DNA from: Citreicoccus inhibens
GTDB taxonomy: Bacteria; Myxococcota; Myxococcia; Myxococcales; Myxococcaceae
DNA length: 64,000 bases
Assembly (NCBI RefSeq): GCF_019039035.1
Contig: NZ_JAHNZT010000021.1
Location: forward strand, 62,001 to 126,000
Direction: 5' to 3'
Below the pieces are notes generated by a model. The model ran no database searches. It saw nothing but the letters and a program-made list of their open reading frames with translations, and was not told the DNA's origin. Below, piece after piece: positions 9,782 through 19,299 of the stretch; within the stretch, counting starts at the first letter, position 1, and each line of letters opens with the position of its first letter. The position numbers were made by a program, and so were the translations under genes.

Positions 9782-10342
9782 ATGGCGCGGAGCGAGCGCG
9801 AGAAGATGCTGGCGGGCGAGCTGTACCTGGGCAACGACCCGGAGCTGACCGCCGCGAGGGTGCGAGCCCGGCGCCTCTTGCGCGCCTACAACGAGACGGA
9901 CATGGAGGCGGCCGAGCTGCGGCGCTCCCTGCTGGAGCAGCTGCTCGGCACCGCGGGGCCCGGCGTCTATATCGAGCCGCCGTTCTTCTGCGACTACGGC
10001 ACGTACCTGCACCTGGGCGCGCGCGTGTACATGAACTTCCAGTGCGTCGTCCTCGACTGCAACCACGTGGAGATTGGCGACGACGTCTTCTTCGGCCCGG
10101 GCGTGCATGTCTACGCGGCCACGCACCCGTTGGATCCAGACGTGCGCATCCTGGGCCCCGAGTCCACCCGGCCCGTGCGCATCGGCGCGAAGGTGTGGGT
10201 GGGCGGGGGCACCGTCATCGTCCCAGGCGTCACCGTGGGCGAGGGCACCACGGTGGGCGCGGGCAGCGTGGTGACCAAGGACCTGCCCCCTTACGTGCTC
10301 GCGGCGGGCAACCCCGCTCGCGTCCTCCGCGCGCTGCGCTGA
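9782..10342 (+). CDS. Sugar O-acetyltransferase, maltose/galactoside acetyltransferase type
   Basis: This encodes 186 residues, the usual length for Maa/LacA/NodL enzymes. AAAGG lies about six bases before the ATG. The N-terminal helical part (EREKMLAGELYLGNDPEL) is the family's Mac domain, followed by left-handed beta-helix hexapeptide turns. CNHVEIGDDVFFGPGVHVY then ATHPLD supplies the catalytic His region, and the C-terminal coils (VWVGGGTVIVPGVTVGEG) bind acetyl-CoA. The enzyme acetylates a sugar hydroxyl in the cytoplasm. The natural acceptor cannot be told from sequence. It converges on the HEAT-like gene with 16 bases between stops. Confidence 0.88.
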   Translation: MARSEREKMLAGELYLGNDPELTAARVRARRLLRAYNETDMEAAELRRSLLEQLLGTAGPGVYIEPPFFCDYGTYLHLGARVYMNFQCVVLDCNHVEIGDDVFFGPGVHVYAATHPLDPDVRILGPESTRPVRIGAKVWVGGGTVIVPGVTVGEGTTVGAGSVVTKDLPPYVLAAGNPARVLRALR

Positions 10343-10358
10343 CGCGGAACGGCCGGCC

Positions 10359-13088
10359 TCAGACGCCTCCGAGCTGCGCGGCCGGGTGCGCGGCGCGCAG
10401 CTGCACCAGCGAGGCGAGGCAGCTCTGCCACTCGCCCTTCGCAATCGAGCCGGTGAACTCGCTCAGCACGGGCGCCACCACGCGCGCGAAGGCCTCGTCC
10501 TCCAGGCCCAGGTCGCGCACCAGCTCGATGACGCGGCGCTTGGCCACGCTCGCGGAGAGGCGGCGCTGCACCTCGCCCTCGCGGGCCTCCTTGGCGCGTC
10601 CCGGAGGCAGGCCGAAGAGCATCCGCCGCAGGAAGGTGCGCAGCGCCTCCACGTTGGCGAAGCGCTCCGAGCCCGTCCGGTCCGGCAGCGCGTTCTTCGG
10701 CCCCGAGGGCTTCCAACCCTCCGGCAGGTGCATGGGCCGGTGCTTCTCCCAGAGCAGCCGCACGGCGAAGAGGCCCACCTCGCGGTCCGCGCTCTGCATC
10801 AGCCACGCGAGCCGCTCGGCGCCGCCCAGGCGCGCGTAGTGCCGACGGATGATCTCCACCGCGACCTCGCGCGTGCTGCGCTTGGTGGACTCGGTGAGCG
10901 TGAACACCTTCACCGCGTCCAGCTCCTCGGGCTGGAGGGTGCAGCGCGCGTCCGCGCCCGCCTCGCCCGCGCGCAGGAGGGCGTCATAGGCGAGGTTGCG
11001 CACTTCCTTGGCGTCCGACTCGGCCAACTCGTACACGCGCGTGTGCCAGCCCCAGGCGCGCAGCTCCGCGCGGGTGATGGCCAGGGCGAAGCGCCGCACG
11101 TCGTCACGCGCGTCGAACAGCGCTGGCCACAGCTTCTCCGGTGTGTAGGCCTTGCGCGGCGCCTTGGGCTTGATGTCGTACGACTTCGCCTCGGGCTGCT
11201 CCGGGCCGATGATGGGGTGGTGGCAGCGCAGGTACGTCTGCGCGAAGGCGCGCGCCGGCACGGGCTGCTTGGCGCCCAGGGCCAGCTCGAAGAGGCGCTC
11301 CAGGCCCGCCGCCGCGTCGCCCGAGTCGCTGAAGTCCGCCGGCGCCACGTTCTCCAACAGGTAGCGGTGGGCGAAGTCATGCAGCGTGGGGTCCGCGCGC
11401 CGAGCCAGCGCCAGGAGCCAGGGCACCGTGAGCTGGCGCGGCGTGAAGAACTTGCGGTTGCCCAAGAGCGCCAGCGCGGTGGCGCGATGGCGGGCGCTGA
11501 AGACGAGCGCCTTCACCCGCTCCACGTCCAGCCCGGGCAGGCTGTCCGCGCGCGTGAGCCACTGCGCGGCCTGACGTCCCAGCCGTGGGTGGGCCACCTT
11601 GTCCAGCAGCCACTCGGGACCGATGTCCGCCGGCTTGTAGGTCGCGAGCGTCTTCATCGCCAGGTCCTCCACCTGGGCGGGCTGCGCGGAGCGCTTCGCG
11701 TCGGCGATGAGGTCCTTCCAGAACGCGGCCGGCATCTCTCCCGCGGCGTACTTGGAGGCCACGTAGCCCTTGGCCCACGCGAGCTGCTCGCTGGTGCCGT
11801 AGAGCAGGCTCTGGAGGAAGGGGTGCGTCAGCTCGGCGCGGTCGAAGGACTGCTCCAGCGCCTTGGCGGCGAAGCCCGCCGTGGGCTTGGTGATGAGCAG
11901 CCGCCCCAGCAGCTCCAGCCCCAGCTCGCGCGGGTTGTGCTTCTCCAGCGCGGCGGCGGCGTAGGCCTTCACGTCGTTGGCGCCCTTGGCCACCAGCTCC
12001 GCGAGCCGCTCGGGCGACAGGTCCTGCGCGTGCGCGCGGGCGTACTCGATGGCGTAGGCGCGGGCCTGCGCGCTGGGCGACAGCAGGAGCGCGAGCACCG
12101 CCTCATGCAGCCCGAGCGCGCGCAGCTTGCCCTGGTGGAACTCGGGCGAGCCCTGGAGGGTCTCCACGAGGAAGTCGTGCGCGCTGCCCAGCGGCCGGCG
12201 CGCGAGCCGGTCCAACCACGCGGGCGTCACCTTGCGGAGCGCCTCGGGGAAGTCCTTGCGCAGGCCCTGGATGGCGAAGCTCGCGGCGGGGTCCGCCTGA
12301 CACGTGTCGAGCAGGCGCATCAGCGCGTCCGGCGAGCGCTTCCACGCGTCCGGGAACGCGCGCTGCTTCACCATGTCCTTGGGCGGCTCGATGGGGAAGG
12401 TGGAGGCCGCGTAGTTCTTGCTGCCGTGGGCCCAGACGTGGTTCGCCACCCAGCTGGAGCGCCAGCGCGTCTCGGGGGTGTAGTGGCGGAGGACCTCGAC
12501 GGCGAACTGCGGGTACAGCTCCGGGACGCCCGCGCCCAAGAGGCGCAGGTAGCGCCACGCGCGACGCTGGAGGTAGGTGAGGGTGCCGCCGCTCACCTCG
12601 CGGCGCCGGCTGCCCGTGCCGCGCTCGGTGTCGAAGCGCCACGCGAGGATGCCGAACATCTCCGCGTCATGGCGGGCCTCCGCCAGCTTGTAGATGCGCT
12701 TGAGTCCGCCCCACAGGCCGAAGCGCAGGTCCGCGCGCCGGACGAGCTCGAACAGGGCGGCGCGCGAGGCGTCGGTGTTCTTCTCGTAGAGGGACACGAG
12801 CAGGTCCGCCAGGGCGAAGCGCGCCGGCAGGGGCACGTCCTTCTGGGCCAGGTAGCGCTGCCAGGCCTCGTGGGCGGCGGTGTGGCGGTCCTTCGCGTCG
12901 GCCCGGTCCTGGGCCTGGGAGAGCAGGCGGAGCAGCTTGTCGAAGTCGAGGGCGCCCTTGGGCAGGGGCTTGTCGGAGGTCGGCTCGGGCTGACCGAGGA
13001 ACGCGAGCACCGCGTCCGCCAGATCCGGCGCCTCGGCTCGGGCCAGTCGTTCGAGGTCGGCCGCGCTCAGCACATCGCTCGTGGACAT
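10359..13088 (-). CDS. Large helical-repeat (HEAT-like) protein, unknown function
   Basis: This encodes 909 residues from the ATG at 13088; an in-frame GTG at 13106 would add six residues and has no better ribosome site. No signal peptide or membrane segment is present. The protein is almost wholly alpha-helical, with helical-hairpin repeats (for example AYAIEYARAHAQDLSPERLAELV and VRRFALAITRAELRAWGW) that look like HEAT or ARM repeats. The block YLQRRAWRYLRLLG near residue 180 looks conserved-domain-like but I cannot name it. There is no visible enzyme motif. It follows the hybrid kinase gene by 60 bases on the same strand, so the two may be co-transcribed and this could be its partner. Confidence 0.8.
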   Translation of the reverse strand: MSTSDVLSAADLERLARAEAPDLADAVLAFLGQPEPTSDKPLPKGALDFDKLLRLLSQAQDRADAKDRHTAAHEAWQRYLAQKDVPLPARFALADLLVSLYEKNTDASRAALFELVRRADLRFGLWGGLKRIYKLAEARHDAEMFGILAWRFDTERGTGSRRREVSGGTLTYLQRRAWRYLRLLGAGVPELYPQFAVEVLRHYTPETRWRSSWVANHVWAHGSKNYAASTFPIEPPKDMVKQRAFPDAWKRSPDALMRLLDTCQADPAASFAIQGLRKDFPEALRKVTPAWLDRLARRPLGSAHDFLVETLQGSPEFHQGKLRALGLHEAVLALLLSPSAQARAYAIEYARAHAQDLSPERLAELVAKGANDVKAYAAAALEKHNPRELGLELLGRLLITKPTAGFAAKALEQSFDRAELTHPFLQSLLYGTSEQLAWAKGYVASKYAAGEMPAAFWKDLIADAKRSAQPAQVEDLAMKTLATYKPADIGPEWLLDKVAHPRLGRQAAQWLTRADSLPGLDVERVKALVFSARHRATALALLGNRKFFTPRQLTVPWLLALARRADPTLHDFAHRYLLENVAPADFSDSGDAAAGLERLFELALGAKQPVPARAFAQTYLRCHHPIIGPEQPEAKSYDIKPKAPRKAYTPEKLWPALFDARDDVRRFALAITRAELRAWGWHTRVYELAESDAKEVRNLAYDALLRAGEAGADARCTLQPEELDAVKVFTLTESTKRSTREVAVEIIRRHYARLGGAERLAWLMQSADREVGLFAVRLLWEKHRPMHLPEGWKPSGPKNALPDRTGSERFANVEALRTFLRRMLFGLPPGRAKEAREGEVQRRLSASVAKRRVIELVRDLGLEDEAFARVVAPVLSEFTGSIAKGEWQSCLASLVQLRAAHPAAQLGGV

Positions 13089-13148
13089 GGGTCGCGGATT
13101 TAACACAGGCGCGGCGGTGGGTGCGCGCCCGTCGGTTCCCAGGCGGGT

Positions 13149-16100
13149 TCAGGTCCCGTCCGCCCGGGCCCGCTGGGTGGCCCGAGGTAGCTCCACGGTG
13201 AAGGTGGCCCCCGCCCCAGGCTGGCTGTGGACGTGGATGCTGCCGCCGTGCGCCTCCACCACCTTGCGGCTCAGGTACAGGCCCAGCCCCAGGCCGCCAT
13301 AGTGGGAGGCGGACACCCCGCGCCCGTAGCGCTCGAAGAGCCGGGGCTGGCGCTCCCGGTCGATGCCGATGCCATGGTCTCGCACCGTCAGCCGCGCGAG
13401 CCCCGGCTCGGCCTCGACGGTGACCTCGATGGGCCGGCCCGCGCCGAACTTGAGCGCGTTGGTGAGGAGGTTGGTGAGGACCTGCTCCAGCCGGGGGCCG
13501 TCCCACTGGCCCGGACAGGGGACCGTGTGCAGGACGAGCCGACTGCCCACGCGCGCGAACGCCTCCGCGAAGCGGCGGGTCACCTCCCGCGCCAGCTCCG
13601 CGAGGTCCACCGGCCCGGGCTCCACGGTGACCGGGCCGCCGCTGGCCTGCGACACATCGAGCAGCGTCTTCACCAGCTCCACCAGGTGGTTTGTCTGGGA
13701 CAGCGCGCGGGAGAGCTTGCGGGCCTCCGGGTCCGGCAGGTGCACCCGTTCGTGCTCCACCGCGCGCTGGAGGCTCTGGAGCTGGAGTCGCAGCGACGTG
13801 AAGGGCGTGCGCAGCTCATGGGCCGCCATGGAGAGGAACTCGTCGCGCATGCGGACCGCCCGCTGGGTTTCTTGGTGGAGCCGCGCGTTGTCGATGGCGA
13901 CCGCGGCCCGCCGCGCCACCTCTTGGATGAGCGTCTGGTCGGCGCGCGACCAGCGCCCCGGTGTCCCCGAGGCCAGGGTGAGCACGCCGATGTCCTGCCC
14001 GCGCGCCATCAACGGCACCACCATCACGCTGCGGGTGCCCAGCTCGCGCAGGAGTCTCGCCTGGGTGTCGTCCTCGGAGGTGCCGCGCAGGAACTCTTCC
14101 GAGAGGTCCGGGAGCAGGAGCGGCTCGTCGTGCCGCAGGTCGCTGGAGGACACGTGCATCGCGTCGCGGCGGGGCGGGTAGCGCCGTCGGAGCTCCTGCA
14201 GCAGCGGCTCCTTGGCGGGGTCCGCGTGCGCGCCCGCGAGCCGGCGGATGCCACCTCCCTCCATGACGAGGTCGATGACGCACCAGTCCGCCAGCGACCG
14301 CACGCTCAGCCGTCCCAGGCGCGCGAGCGTCTCATCGGCATCGAGCGACTCGGACAGCAGCGCGCCCGCCTCGGCGAGGAACGTCGAGCGGTGTCGCTCC
14401 GCCTCGGCGGCCTCGCGCGAGGTCCGCTCTCGCGCGAGCAGCTGCGCGTTCTCCAGGGAGATGGCAGCCTGGGACGCGAGCAGCTCCAGCGCGGCGAGGC
14501 GCTCGGGCGTGAAGGCCCCGGTCAGCAGGTTGTTCTCCAGGTAGAGCAGCCCCACCACGCGGGCCTGCCGGCGCACCGGCAACGCGAGCACCGCGCGAGG
14601 CCGACGCTGCGCGATGTACGGGTCCTGGGAGAACCGCTCGCTGAGCGATGCGTCGTCCAGCAGCACCCGCGCTCCGGTCAGGGCCGCGTATCGCAGGAGC
14701 GACGGCGGCACGAGCGTGGGCGTGGTCACCACCGGGAGCGACGGGTGCAGCGCGGTCTCCACGCGGTGGCCCTCCAGCGTGGCCTCCGCCTCGATGAGCA
14801 GGTCGTCCCCTTGCGCGAGGACGAGCACCCCCCGCTGCGCCCCGCCCTGCTCCAACACCACGCGCAGCAGCGTGCGGATGAGCTCGTCCCGCTCGATGAC
14901 GCCCGAGATGATCTGCGACGCCTTCACCACCGCGAGCAGGTCGAGCTGCTCGTTGGACACGGCGACGGTGGCGCTGGAGGGCGGGGCGCGGACCTCCGCG
15001 AGACTCGGGTGCCGTTGGTCGAGTCGCCGCACCTTCCCCTCGGCGCCCCAGCGGACAAAGGCGGCTCGTGCGTCGCGCAAGGACTCGGCCGCGAGGGCAT
15101 CGGCGCCGCGTGCTCGGTGGAAGGCGGCGGCGCGCTCATGGGCCAGGGCCTCGTGGTGCAGGAGGCCGCTGGTGCGCGCGGCGAGCGCGGCCTGGGGGTA
15201 CAGGCGCTCGGCCTCGGCCTCGCGGCCCTCGACGCGCGCGACCTCGGCGGACAGCAGCAGGTAGGGCGCGCGGTAGTTCCGCGGGCTGTGCTCGGCCCAG
15301 TGTTCGAGCCGGTCGAGCAGGGACTGGAGCGAGGGGAGTGTCTGGAGGCGGGTGGCGTCCGCGGCGCGCGCCACGGGCGAGGTGAGCGTGAGCCCGAGCG
15401 CGAAGGCGTGGGTGGCCTCGATGGGCAGGCCCATCAGCGCGCGGGTCCATGGCGCCGCGCGCAGGGCCGCCTCCAGCGCTTCCTCGGGCTCATCTTGGAT
15501 GAGCGCGGTGAGCTCTTGGATGACGTGGAAGAACGCGAGCGCGGTGTGAGCGCTCACCCGGGTGAGTTCTTCGAGGCACGCCTCGGCGTCGAAGGAGGCG
15601 TCATCGAGCCGCGTGGGGCCGCGCGTCCGTCCGCGCAGCGCGGCCACGAATTGTTGCTGCGCGCGGATGGACTGGTACATGGGCTCGTTGTGGCTGTCTC
15701 GCGCGAACGCGGCATACGGACGCGACGCCTCCAACACCGCGTCGAGCGGTTCGCCCAGCTCCCAGTGCAGCCACACGGTGAGGGCGGACAGGTAGCCCGC
15801 GAAGACGAGGTCACCTACTTCCAGGCAGGCGCGGAACGCCTCCTCGACGATGGGCAGCGTGGTGGAGAAGGGCCGGCCCCACGAGTGGATGAAGTTGCCG
15901 TGCAGGTGCAGGAGCATTCCGCGGCGGCGCACGTCGTGGAATCGCGCGTTGAGCCGCAGCGACATCTCCGAGTACGCGAACGCTGAGGGGATGTCCTGGA
16001 ACACCGACACCCGCATCGAACCGTAGGCGCTGTACGCGAAGCAGGATGCCTCGGTGTTCCCCTCGCGCAGCGAGACGTGCAGGGCCTCCAGGGCCAGCAC

Positions 16101-18821
16101 GGGGAACAGCTCGGGCCGGCTGATGGAGGCGCAGGGGATGGCCTCCGCCAGCAAGTCGAGGATGGCTCGGACGCGCGGGTCGGTGACCACGGGCGCCTCT
16201 TCGAGCTCCGCGATGGGACGACCGCGCAATGCCTCGGGCACGGCCCGCGCCTTGGCCTGGGTCGCGGCGCGCAGCTCGGGGACCGTCTCGGGGAACGTCA
16301 CCCCCAGCCGCGCCAGGGCCTCCAGCGCGGCGTCCACTCCGTCGCTGTATCGCCCGGACACCTGATACAGGCGCATGCGCAGGATGGCGATGCGCGCGTG
16401 CTCCACGTCCGAGCGTGTGGAGTCGACCAGCTGGTGGAACAGCGCGTCCGCGCACGCGAAGTCTCCGGCCAGGTACTCGCACTCGGAGCGTTCGAGGTAG
16501 AGCGCGAAGGTCTCCGCGGGATGCGTGGCCCAGGCGTCCTCGGGGAGCAGCTCCGTCGCCAGTCGCAGGTGGTCGCGCGCGGAGGCATACGCGACGGCGG
16601 CCTTCGCCCGCGCAGCCACGAGCATGTCGAGTCGCCGCAGGTCCTCGCGCTCCTCTGGGGCGGTGATGAGGTGCCGGCCGAGGTTGAGCTGATGCGCGGC
16701 GGCGAAGCGCTCCTCGGTGGGGGACTCAGGCGTGAGGCGGGCGCGCAGCATGCGGCCGAGCCGCAGGTGCAAGGCGGCGCGTGCTTCGTCGGGGACGCGT
16801 GACGCGGCCGCCTCGCGCACGCGGTCGTGGACGAACGCGTAGCGCTCCTCCTCGGGGCGGAGGAGCCCCGCGCGAACCGCCTCTTCGAGCGCGGCGCGGG
16901 TCTGGGTCTCGTCACGGTCGAGGAACCGCGCGAGCAAGTCGAGTCCCGCGCGCGGTCCCAGGTTCGCGAGCGGGCCGAGCGCTTCCTGGGTCTCCCGAGG
17001 AAGTCGCCGCAGCTTTTCCGCCATGAACTCGGCGACGTTGTCAGTGAAGCCCTTGGCGCGAATGCGCTCCAGGTCCCATCGCCAGGCCAGGCGCTGCCCG
17101 TCGAACTCGAGCAGGTGCTCCGCGTAGAGCGCGGCGAGGAACTGGAGCGTGAAGAAGGGGTTGCCCGCCGTCTTCTCGTGCACCAGCGCCGCGAGCGGCG
17201 CCACGTCCGCGCGCGAGCCGCGCAGCGTGTCGGCCAGCAGCGCGGTCACATCCTCTTCCGAGAGCGGACCGAGCTCCAGGTTCGTGATGCGCGCGCCCCC
17301 TCTCCGCGCCTCGTCGCGCATCCACGCGAGCGGGTGTCGAGGCGTCACCTCGTTGTCCCGGTACGTGCCCACGATGAAGAGGGGATGCGCGTGCGGAGCG
17401 GTGAGCAGGTCCTGGAGCAGCGCGAGGCTGGCGGAGTCCGCCCACTGGAGGTCATCCAGCAGCAACACGAGCGGCTGTCCGTCCTGGGTGAGCACGCCGA
17501 TGAACCGGCGCAGCACGGCGCGGAACCGGTTGCGCGCCTCGGCGGGCGGCACCTCGGGGACAGGGGGTTGCGGCCCGATGAGCAGCTCCACTTGAGGAAT
17601 CACGTCGATGACGAGCTGCCCGTTGATGCCCAGGGCTTCGCGCAGGCGCTCACCCCACGCGGCGATGCGCTCCTCGCCCTGCGCGAGCAGCTCCAGCACG
17701 CGCTCGCGGAAGGCCTGCACGAACGTGGCGTAGGGGAGGTCACGTTGGTACTGCTCGAACTTGCCGGAGACGAAGGCGCCGCGTGACCGAGCCTCGGGCG
17801 CGAGCAGCTCTCGCACCAGCGTGGACTTGCCGATGCCGGAGTAGCCGGACACGAGGAGCAGCTCGGGCGTCCCGGTGTCGATGACGTGCTGAAGATGGCG
17901 GTGCAGGGTGGCTGCGTCCGCGTCGCGGCCATAGAGCCTGCGCGGCGGCTGGAGCCGGCCGGACACCTGGCGCGCGTCGAGGGCGAAGGGCTCGATGCGC
18001 CCGTGCGCGCGCCACTGCTCCAGGCACCGCGCCAGGTCATCCTCCAGCCCGCGCGCGCTCTGGTAGCGGTCCTCCGGCATCTTCGCCAGGAGCTTGAGGA
18101 GGAGTTCCCCCACGGGCCGAGGCAGGTCCGGTACGCGCTCGAAGGGTGAGCGTGGCGGGCGCGCCACGTGACAGTGGATCCACTCCAGCGCGTCCCCCGC
18201 TTCAAAGGGGAGCCGGCCGGTGAGGAGCTGATAGAGCGTGACCCCGAGCGCGTACAGGTCGGCGCGGAGGTCCGGGGCCCGATGCGTGCGCCCCGTCTGC
18301 TCCGGCGCGAGGTACGGCAGGGAGCCCTCCACCCGCCTGGGTCCGGGCGCGGGCGTGGGGTGGCGCGGCAGCCGCGACGCGAGCCCCAATCCCGTCAGCT
18401 TCACCTCGGAGGTGGTCGGGTGGACGAGGAGGTGGAGGGGCTTGAGGTCCTTGTGGAGCACGTCCCGCGCGTGGAGCGCCGCCACCACCGCGGCGATGCG
18501 CACCGCCAGCTCCAGGAAGCGCTCCAGCGGCATGGGGCCGCCCATCAGCCGCTCCAGGGGCTGCCCGCCCGAGTCCTCCAGGACCAGCGCCGGCATGCCA
18601 CGCCAGGTGTCCCAGGCCAGCGGACGTACGAGCGCTGGAAGGCCCAGCGCCCCGGCCAGGGCTTGTTCGTGACGCAGCTGCTCCACGTCCTCGGGCTGGC
18701 CCCGCTGAGGGTCCAGCACCTTCAGCAGCACCGAGCGCCCGTCCGTGAGCCGGGTCGCGCGGTACCAGCGGAGCCTTCCGCCTTCATGCAGGGTCTCGGT
18801 GATGGCGTACGCCTGACTCAT
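13149..18821 (-). CDS. Ser/Thr-kinase-like / AAA ATPase / GAF / hybrid sensor histidine kinase
   Basis: This encodes 1890 residues; the ATG at 18821 has GGGGA nine bases upstream. Domains in order: a Hanks-type kinase fold (about 10-265), an AAA/NACHT-like ATPase with Walker A GYSGIGKST at about 326-334 and Walker B VLLLDDLQWAD, a long TPR-like helical region, two GAF domains (about 1270-1420 and 1475-1640), then HisKA with HELRTP and a HATPase with NLLTNALKFG, DHGIGID and GLGLGLYL. This is the known trifunctional kinase family of cyanobacteria and myxobacteria. Oddity: the kinase loop reads HKDLKPLHLL, with His130 where the metal-binding Asn belongs, and the DFG triplet is GLG (144-146). The Ser/Thr kinase is therefore probably inactive while the histidine kinase looks intact. 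There is no membrane segment and no receiver domain. Confidence 0.92.
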   Translation of the reverse strand: MSQAYAITETLHEGGRLRWYRATRLTDGRSVLLKVLDPQRGQPEDVEQLRHEQALAGALGLPALVRPLAWDTWRGMPALVLEDSGGQPLERLMGGPMPLERFLELAVRIAAVVAALHARDVLHKDLKPLHLLVHPTTSEVKLTGLGLASRLPRHPTPAPGPRRVEGSLPYLAPEQTGRTHRAPDLRADLYALGVTLYQLLTGRLPFEAGDALEWIHCHVARPPRSPFERVPDLPRPVGELLLKLLAKMPEDRYQSARGLEDDLARCLEQWRAHGRIEPFALDARQVSGRLQPPRRLYGRDADAATLHRHLQHVIDTGTPELLLVSGYSGIGKSTLVRELLAPEARSRGAFVSGKFEQYQRDLPYATFVQAFRERVLELLAQGEERIAAWGERLREALGINGQLVIDVIPQVELLIGPQPPVPEVPPAEARNRFRAVLRRFIGVLTQDGQPLVLLLDDLQWADSASLALLQDLLTAPHAHPLFIVGTYRDNEVTPRHPLAWMRDEARRGGARITNLELGPLSEEDVTALLADTLRGSRADVAPLAALVHEKTAGNPFFTLQFLAALYAEHLLEFDGQRLAWRWDLERIRAKGFTDNVAEFMAEKLRRLPRETQEALGPLANLGPRAGLDLLARFLDRDETQTRAALEEAVRAGLLRPEEERYAFVHDRVREAAASRVPDEARAALHLRLGRMLRARLTPESPTEERFAAAHQLNLGRHLITAPEEREDLRRLDMLVAARAKAAVAYASARDHLRLATELLPEDAWATHPAETFALYLERSECEYLAGDFACADALFHQLVDSTRSDVEHARIAILRMRLYQVSGRYSDGVDAALEALARLGVTFPETVPELRAATQAKARAVPEALRGRPIAELEEAPVVTDPRVRAILDLLAEAIPCASISRPELFPVLALEALHVSLREGNTEASCFAYSAYGSMRVSVFQDIPSAFAYSEMSLRLNARFHDVRRRGMLLHLHGNFIHSWGRPFSTTLPIVEEAFRACLEVGDLVFAGYLSALTVWLHWELGEPLDAVLEASRPYAAFARDSHNEPMYQSIRAQQQFVAALRGRTRGPTRLDDASFDAEACLEELTRVSAHTALAFFHVIQELTALIQDEPEEALEAALRAAPWTRALMGLPIEATHAFALGLTLTSPVARAADATRLQTLPSLQSLLDRLEHWAEHSPRNYRAPYLLLSAEVARVEGREAEAERLYPQAALAARTSGLLHHEALAHERAAAFHRARGADALAAESLRDARAAFVRWGAEGKVRRLDQRHPSLAEVRAPPSSATVAVSNEQLDLLAVVKASQIISGVIERDELIRTLLRVVLEQGGAQRGVLVLAQGDDLLIEAEATLEGHRVETALHPSLPVVTTPTLVPPSLLRYAALTGARVLLDDASLSERFSQDPYIAQRRPRAVLALPVRRQARVVGLLYLENNLLTGAFTPERLAALELLASQAAISLENAQLLARERTSREAAEAERHRSTFLAEAGALLSESLDADETLARLGRLSVRSLADWCVIDLVMEGGGIRRLAGAHADPAKEPLLQELRRRYPPRRDAMHVSSSDLRHDEPLLLPDLSEEFLRGTSEDDTQARLLRELGTRSVMVVPLMARGQDIGVLTLASGTPGRWSRADQTLIQEVARRAAVAIDNARLHQETQRAVRMRDEFLSMAAHELRTPFTSLRLQLQSLQRAVEHERVHLPDPEARKLSRALSQTNHLVELVKTLLDVSQASGGPVTVEPGPVDLAELAREVTRRFAEAFARVGSRLVLHTVPCPGQWDGPRLEQVLTNLLTNALKFGAGRPIEVTVEAEPGLARLTVRDHGIGIDRERQPRLFERYGRGVSASHYGGLGLGLYLSRKVVEAHGGSIHVHSQPGAGATFTVELPRATQRARADGT

Positions 18822-19024
18822 GGGGCGGGTCCCCGTGCGCGGCGCTGCGCCGGACCGCACCCGCTGAATCTGTGCCCGGCCCCCCTCGGGCGCCCGGCCG
18901 GGACCGGAGGCCCCCTTCTCCTGGGGCCTGGGAGGGCCGGGCGAAAAAATAAAGATGTCCAAAATCAAGGAATCGGAGGGGTGGCGTCTTCAAGACAAAG
19001 GTCGGGGCGCTGGGGGCAGAGCCG

Positions 19025-19184
19025 CCGGTGCCCGAGGAAGCGGATGCGGAGCATCCGTGGGGCGGGGGGAGTGCCGGGGAGGTTCCGGTGCTCAAGGTTT
19101 CAGACGCTCAGCGTCTGTGCAGTCAGAGGGGGAGCGCTGGGGTGGTTGTTCCCGCGCTCAAGGATTCAGGCGCACCGCGTCTGA
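19025..19184 (+). repeat. Three imperfect 60-66-base repeats, each with a short hairpin
   Basis: Three copies can be aligned by eye. Each has a 'ccggtg/cccgcg-ctcaagga-ttc'-like lead and a 7-base-pair hairpin with a three-base loop: CGGATGC/GCATCCG at 19041-19057, CAGACGC/GCGTCTG at 19101-19117 and CAGGCGC/GCGTCTG (one G-T pair) at 19167-19183. The differing but self-complementary stems suggest selection for structure rather than sequence. A motif like the third copy recurs at 58579-58598. Confidence 0.55.
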
Positions 19185-19229
19185 TGGGGCGATGGAGGCG
19201 TGCCGGGGGGCACGCTTCCTAGAGGGGGA

Positions 19230-19252
19230 GCGTTTCTCTGGGGGAGAAACGC
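19230..19252 (+). repeat. 9-base-pair hairpin
   Basis: GCGTTTCTC at 19230-19238 pairs perfectly with GAGAAACGC at 19244-19252 across a five-base loop. It sits four bases before the terminator stem and continues the series of small hairpins in this gap. Confidence 0.6.
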
Positions 19253-19256
19253 ATGT

Positions 19257-19299
19257 CACTGGGAGCGCGTCGAGGGGGCGCGCTCCCAGTGTTTTTTTT
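19257..19299 (+). terminator. Rho-independent terminator, plus-strand orientation
   Basis: A perfect 13-base-pair stem (CACTGGGAGCGCG at 19257-19269 with CGCGCTCCCAGTG at 19279-19291), a nine-base loop and eight consecutive T (19292-19299) form the best intrinsic terminator in the window. The T run is on the plus strand, overlapping the stop codon of the minus-strand YhaN-like gene. Read the other way it gives a stem with a leading A run and no trailing T run. It therefore best terminates plus-strand transcription, for which no upstream protein gene is visible. Confidence 0.8.

Larger units (their letters stand above)
18822..19297. other. 476-base gene-free stretch with hairpins and repeats
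   Basis: No convincing gene was found. Nearest the kinase gene it is plain GC-rich sequence, then comes a short A/T-rich island at about 18943-18968 (gcgaaaaaataaagatgtcc). From 19025 it holds three imperfect 60-66-base tandem repeats with small hairpins, then a further hairpin at 19230-19252 and a strong terminator at 19257-19299. An ATG at 18955 opens a 149-codon frame, but that frame has no ribosome site, is Arg/Gly/Ser-rich and runs through the terminator into the next gene, so I do not call it. Confidence 0.6.

Noticed and set aside
10386-13103. A 905-codon plus-strand frame opposite the helical-repeat gene
   Set aside because: Same shadow composition and no recognisable domain or ribosome site.
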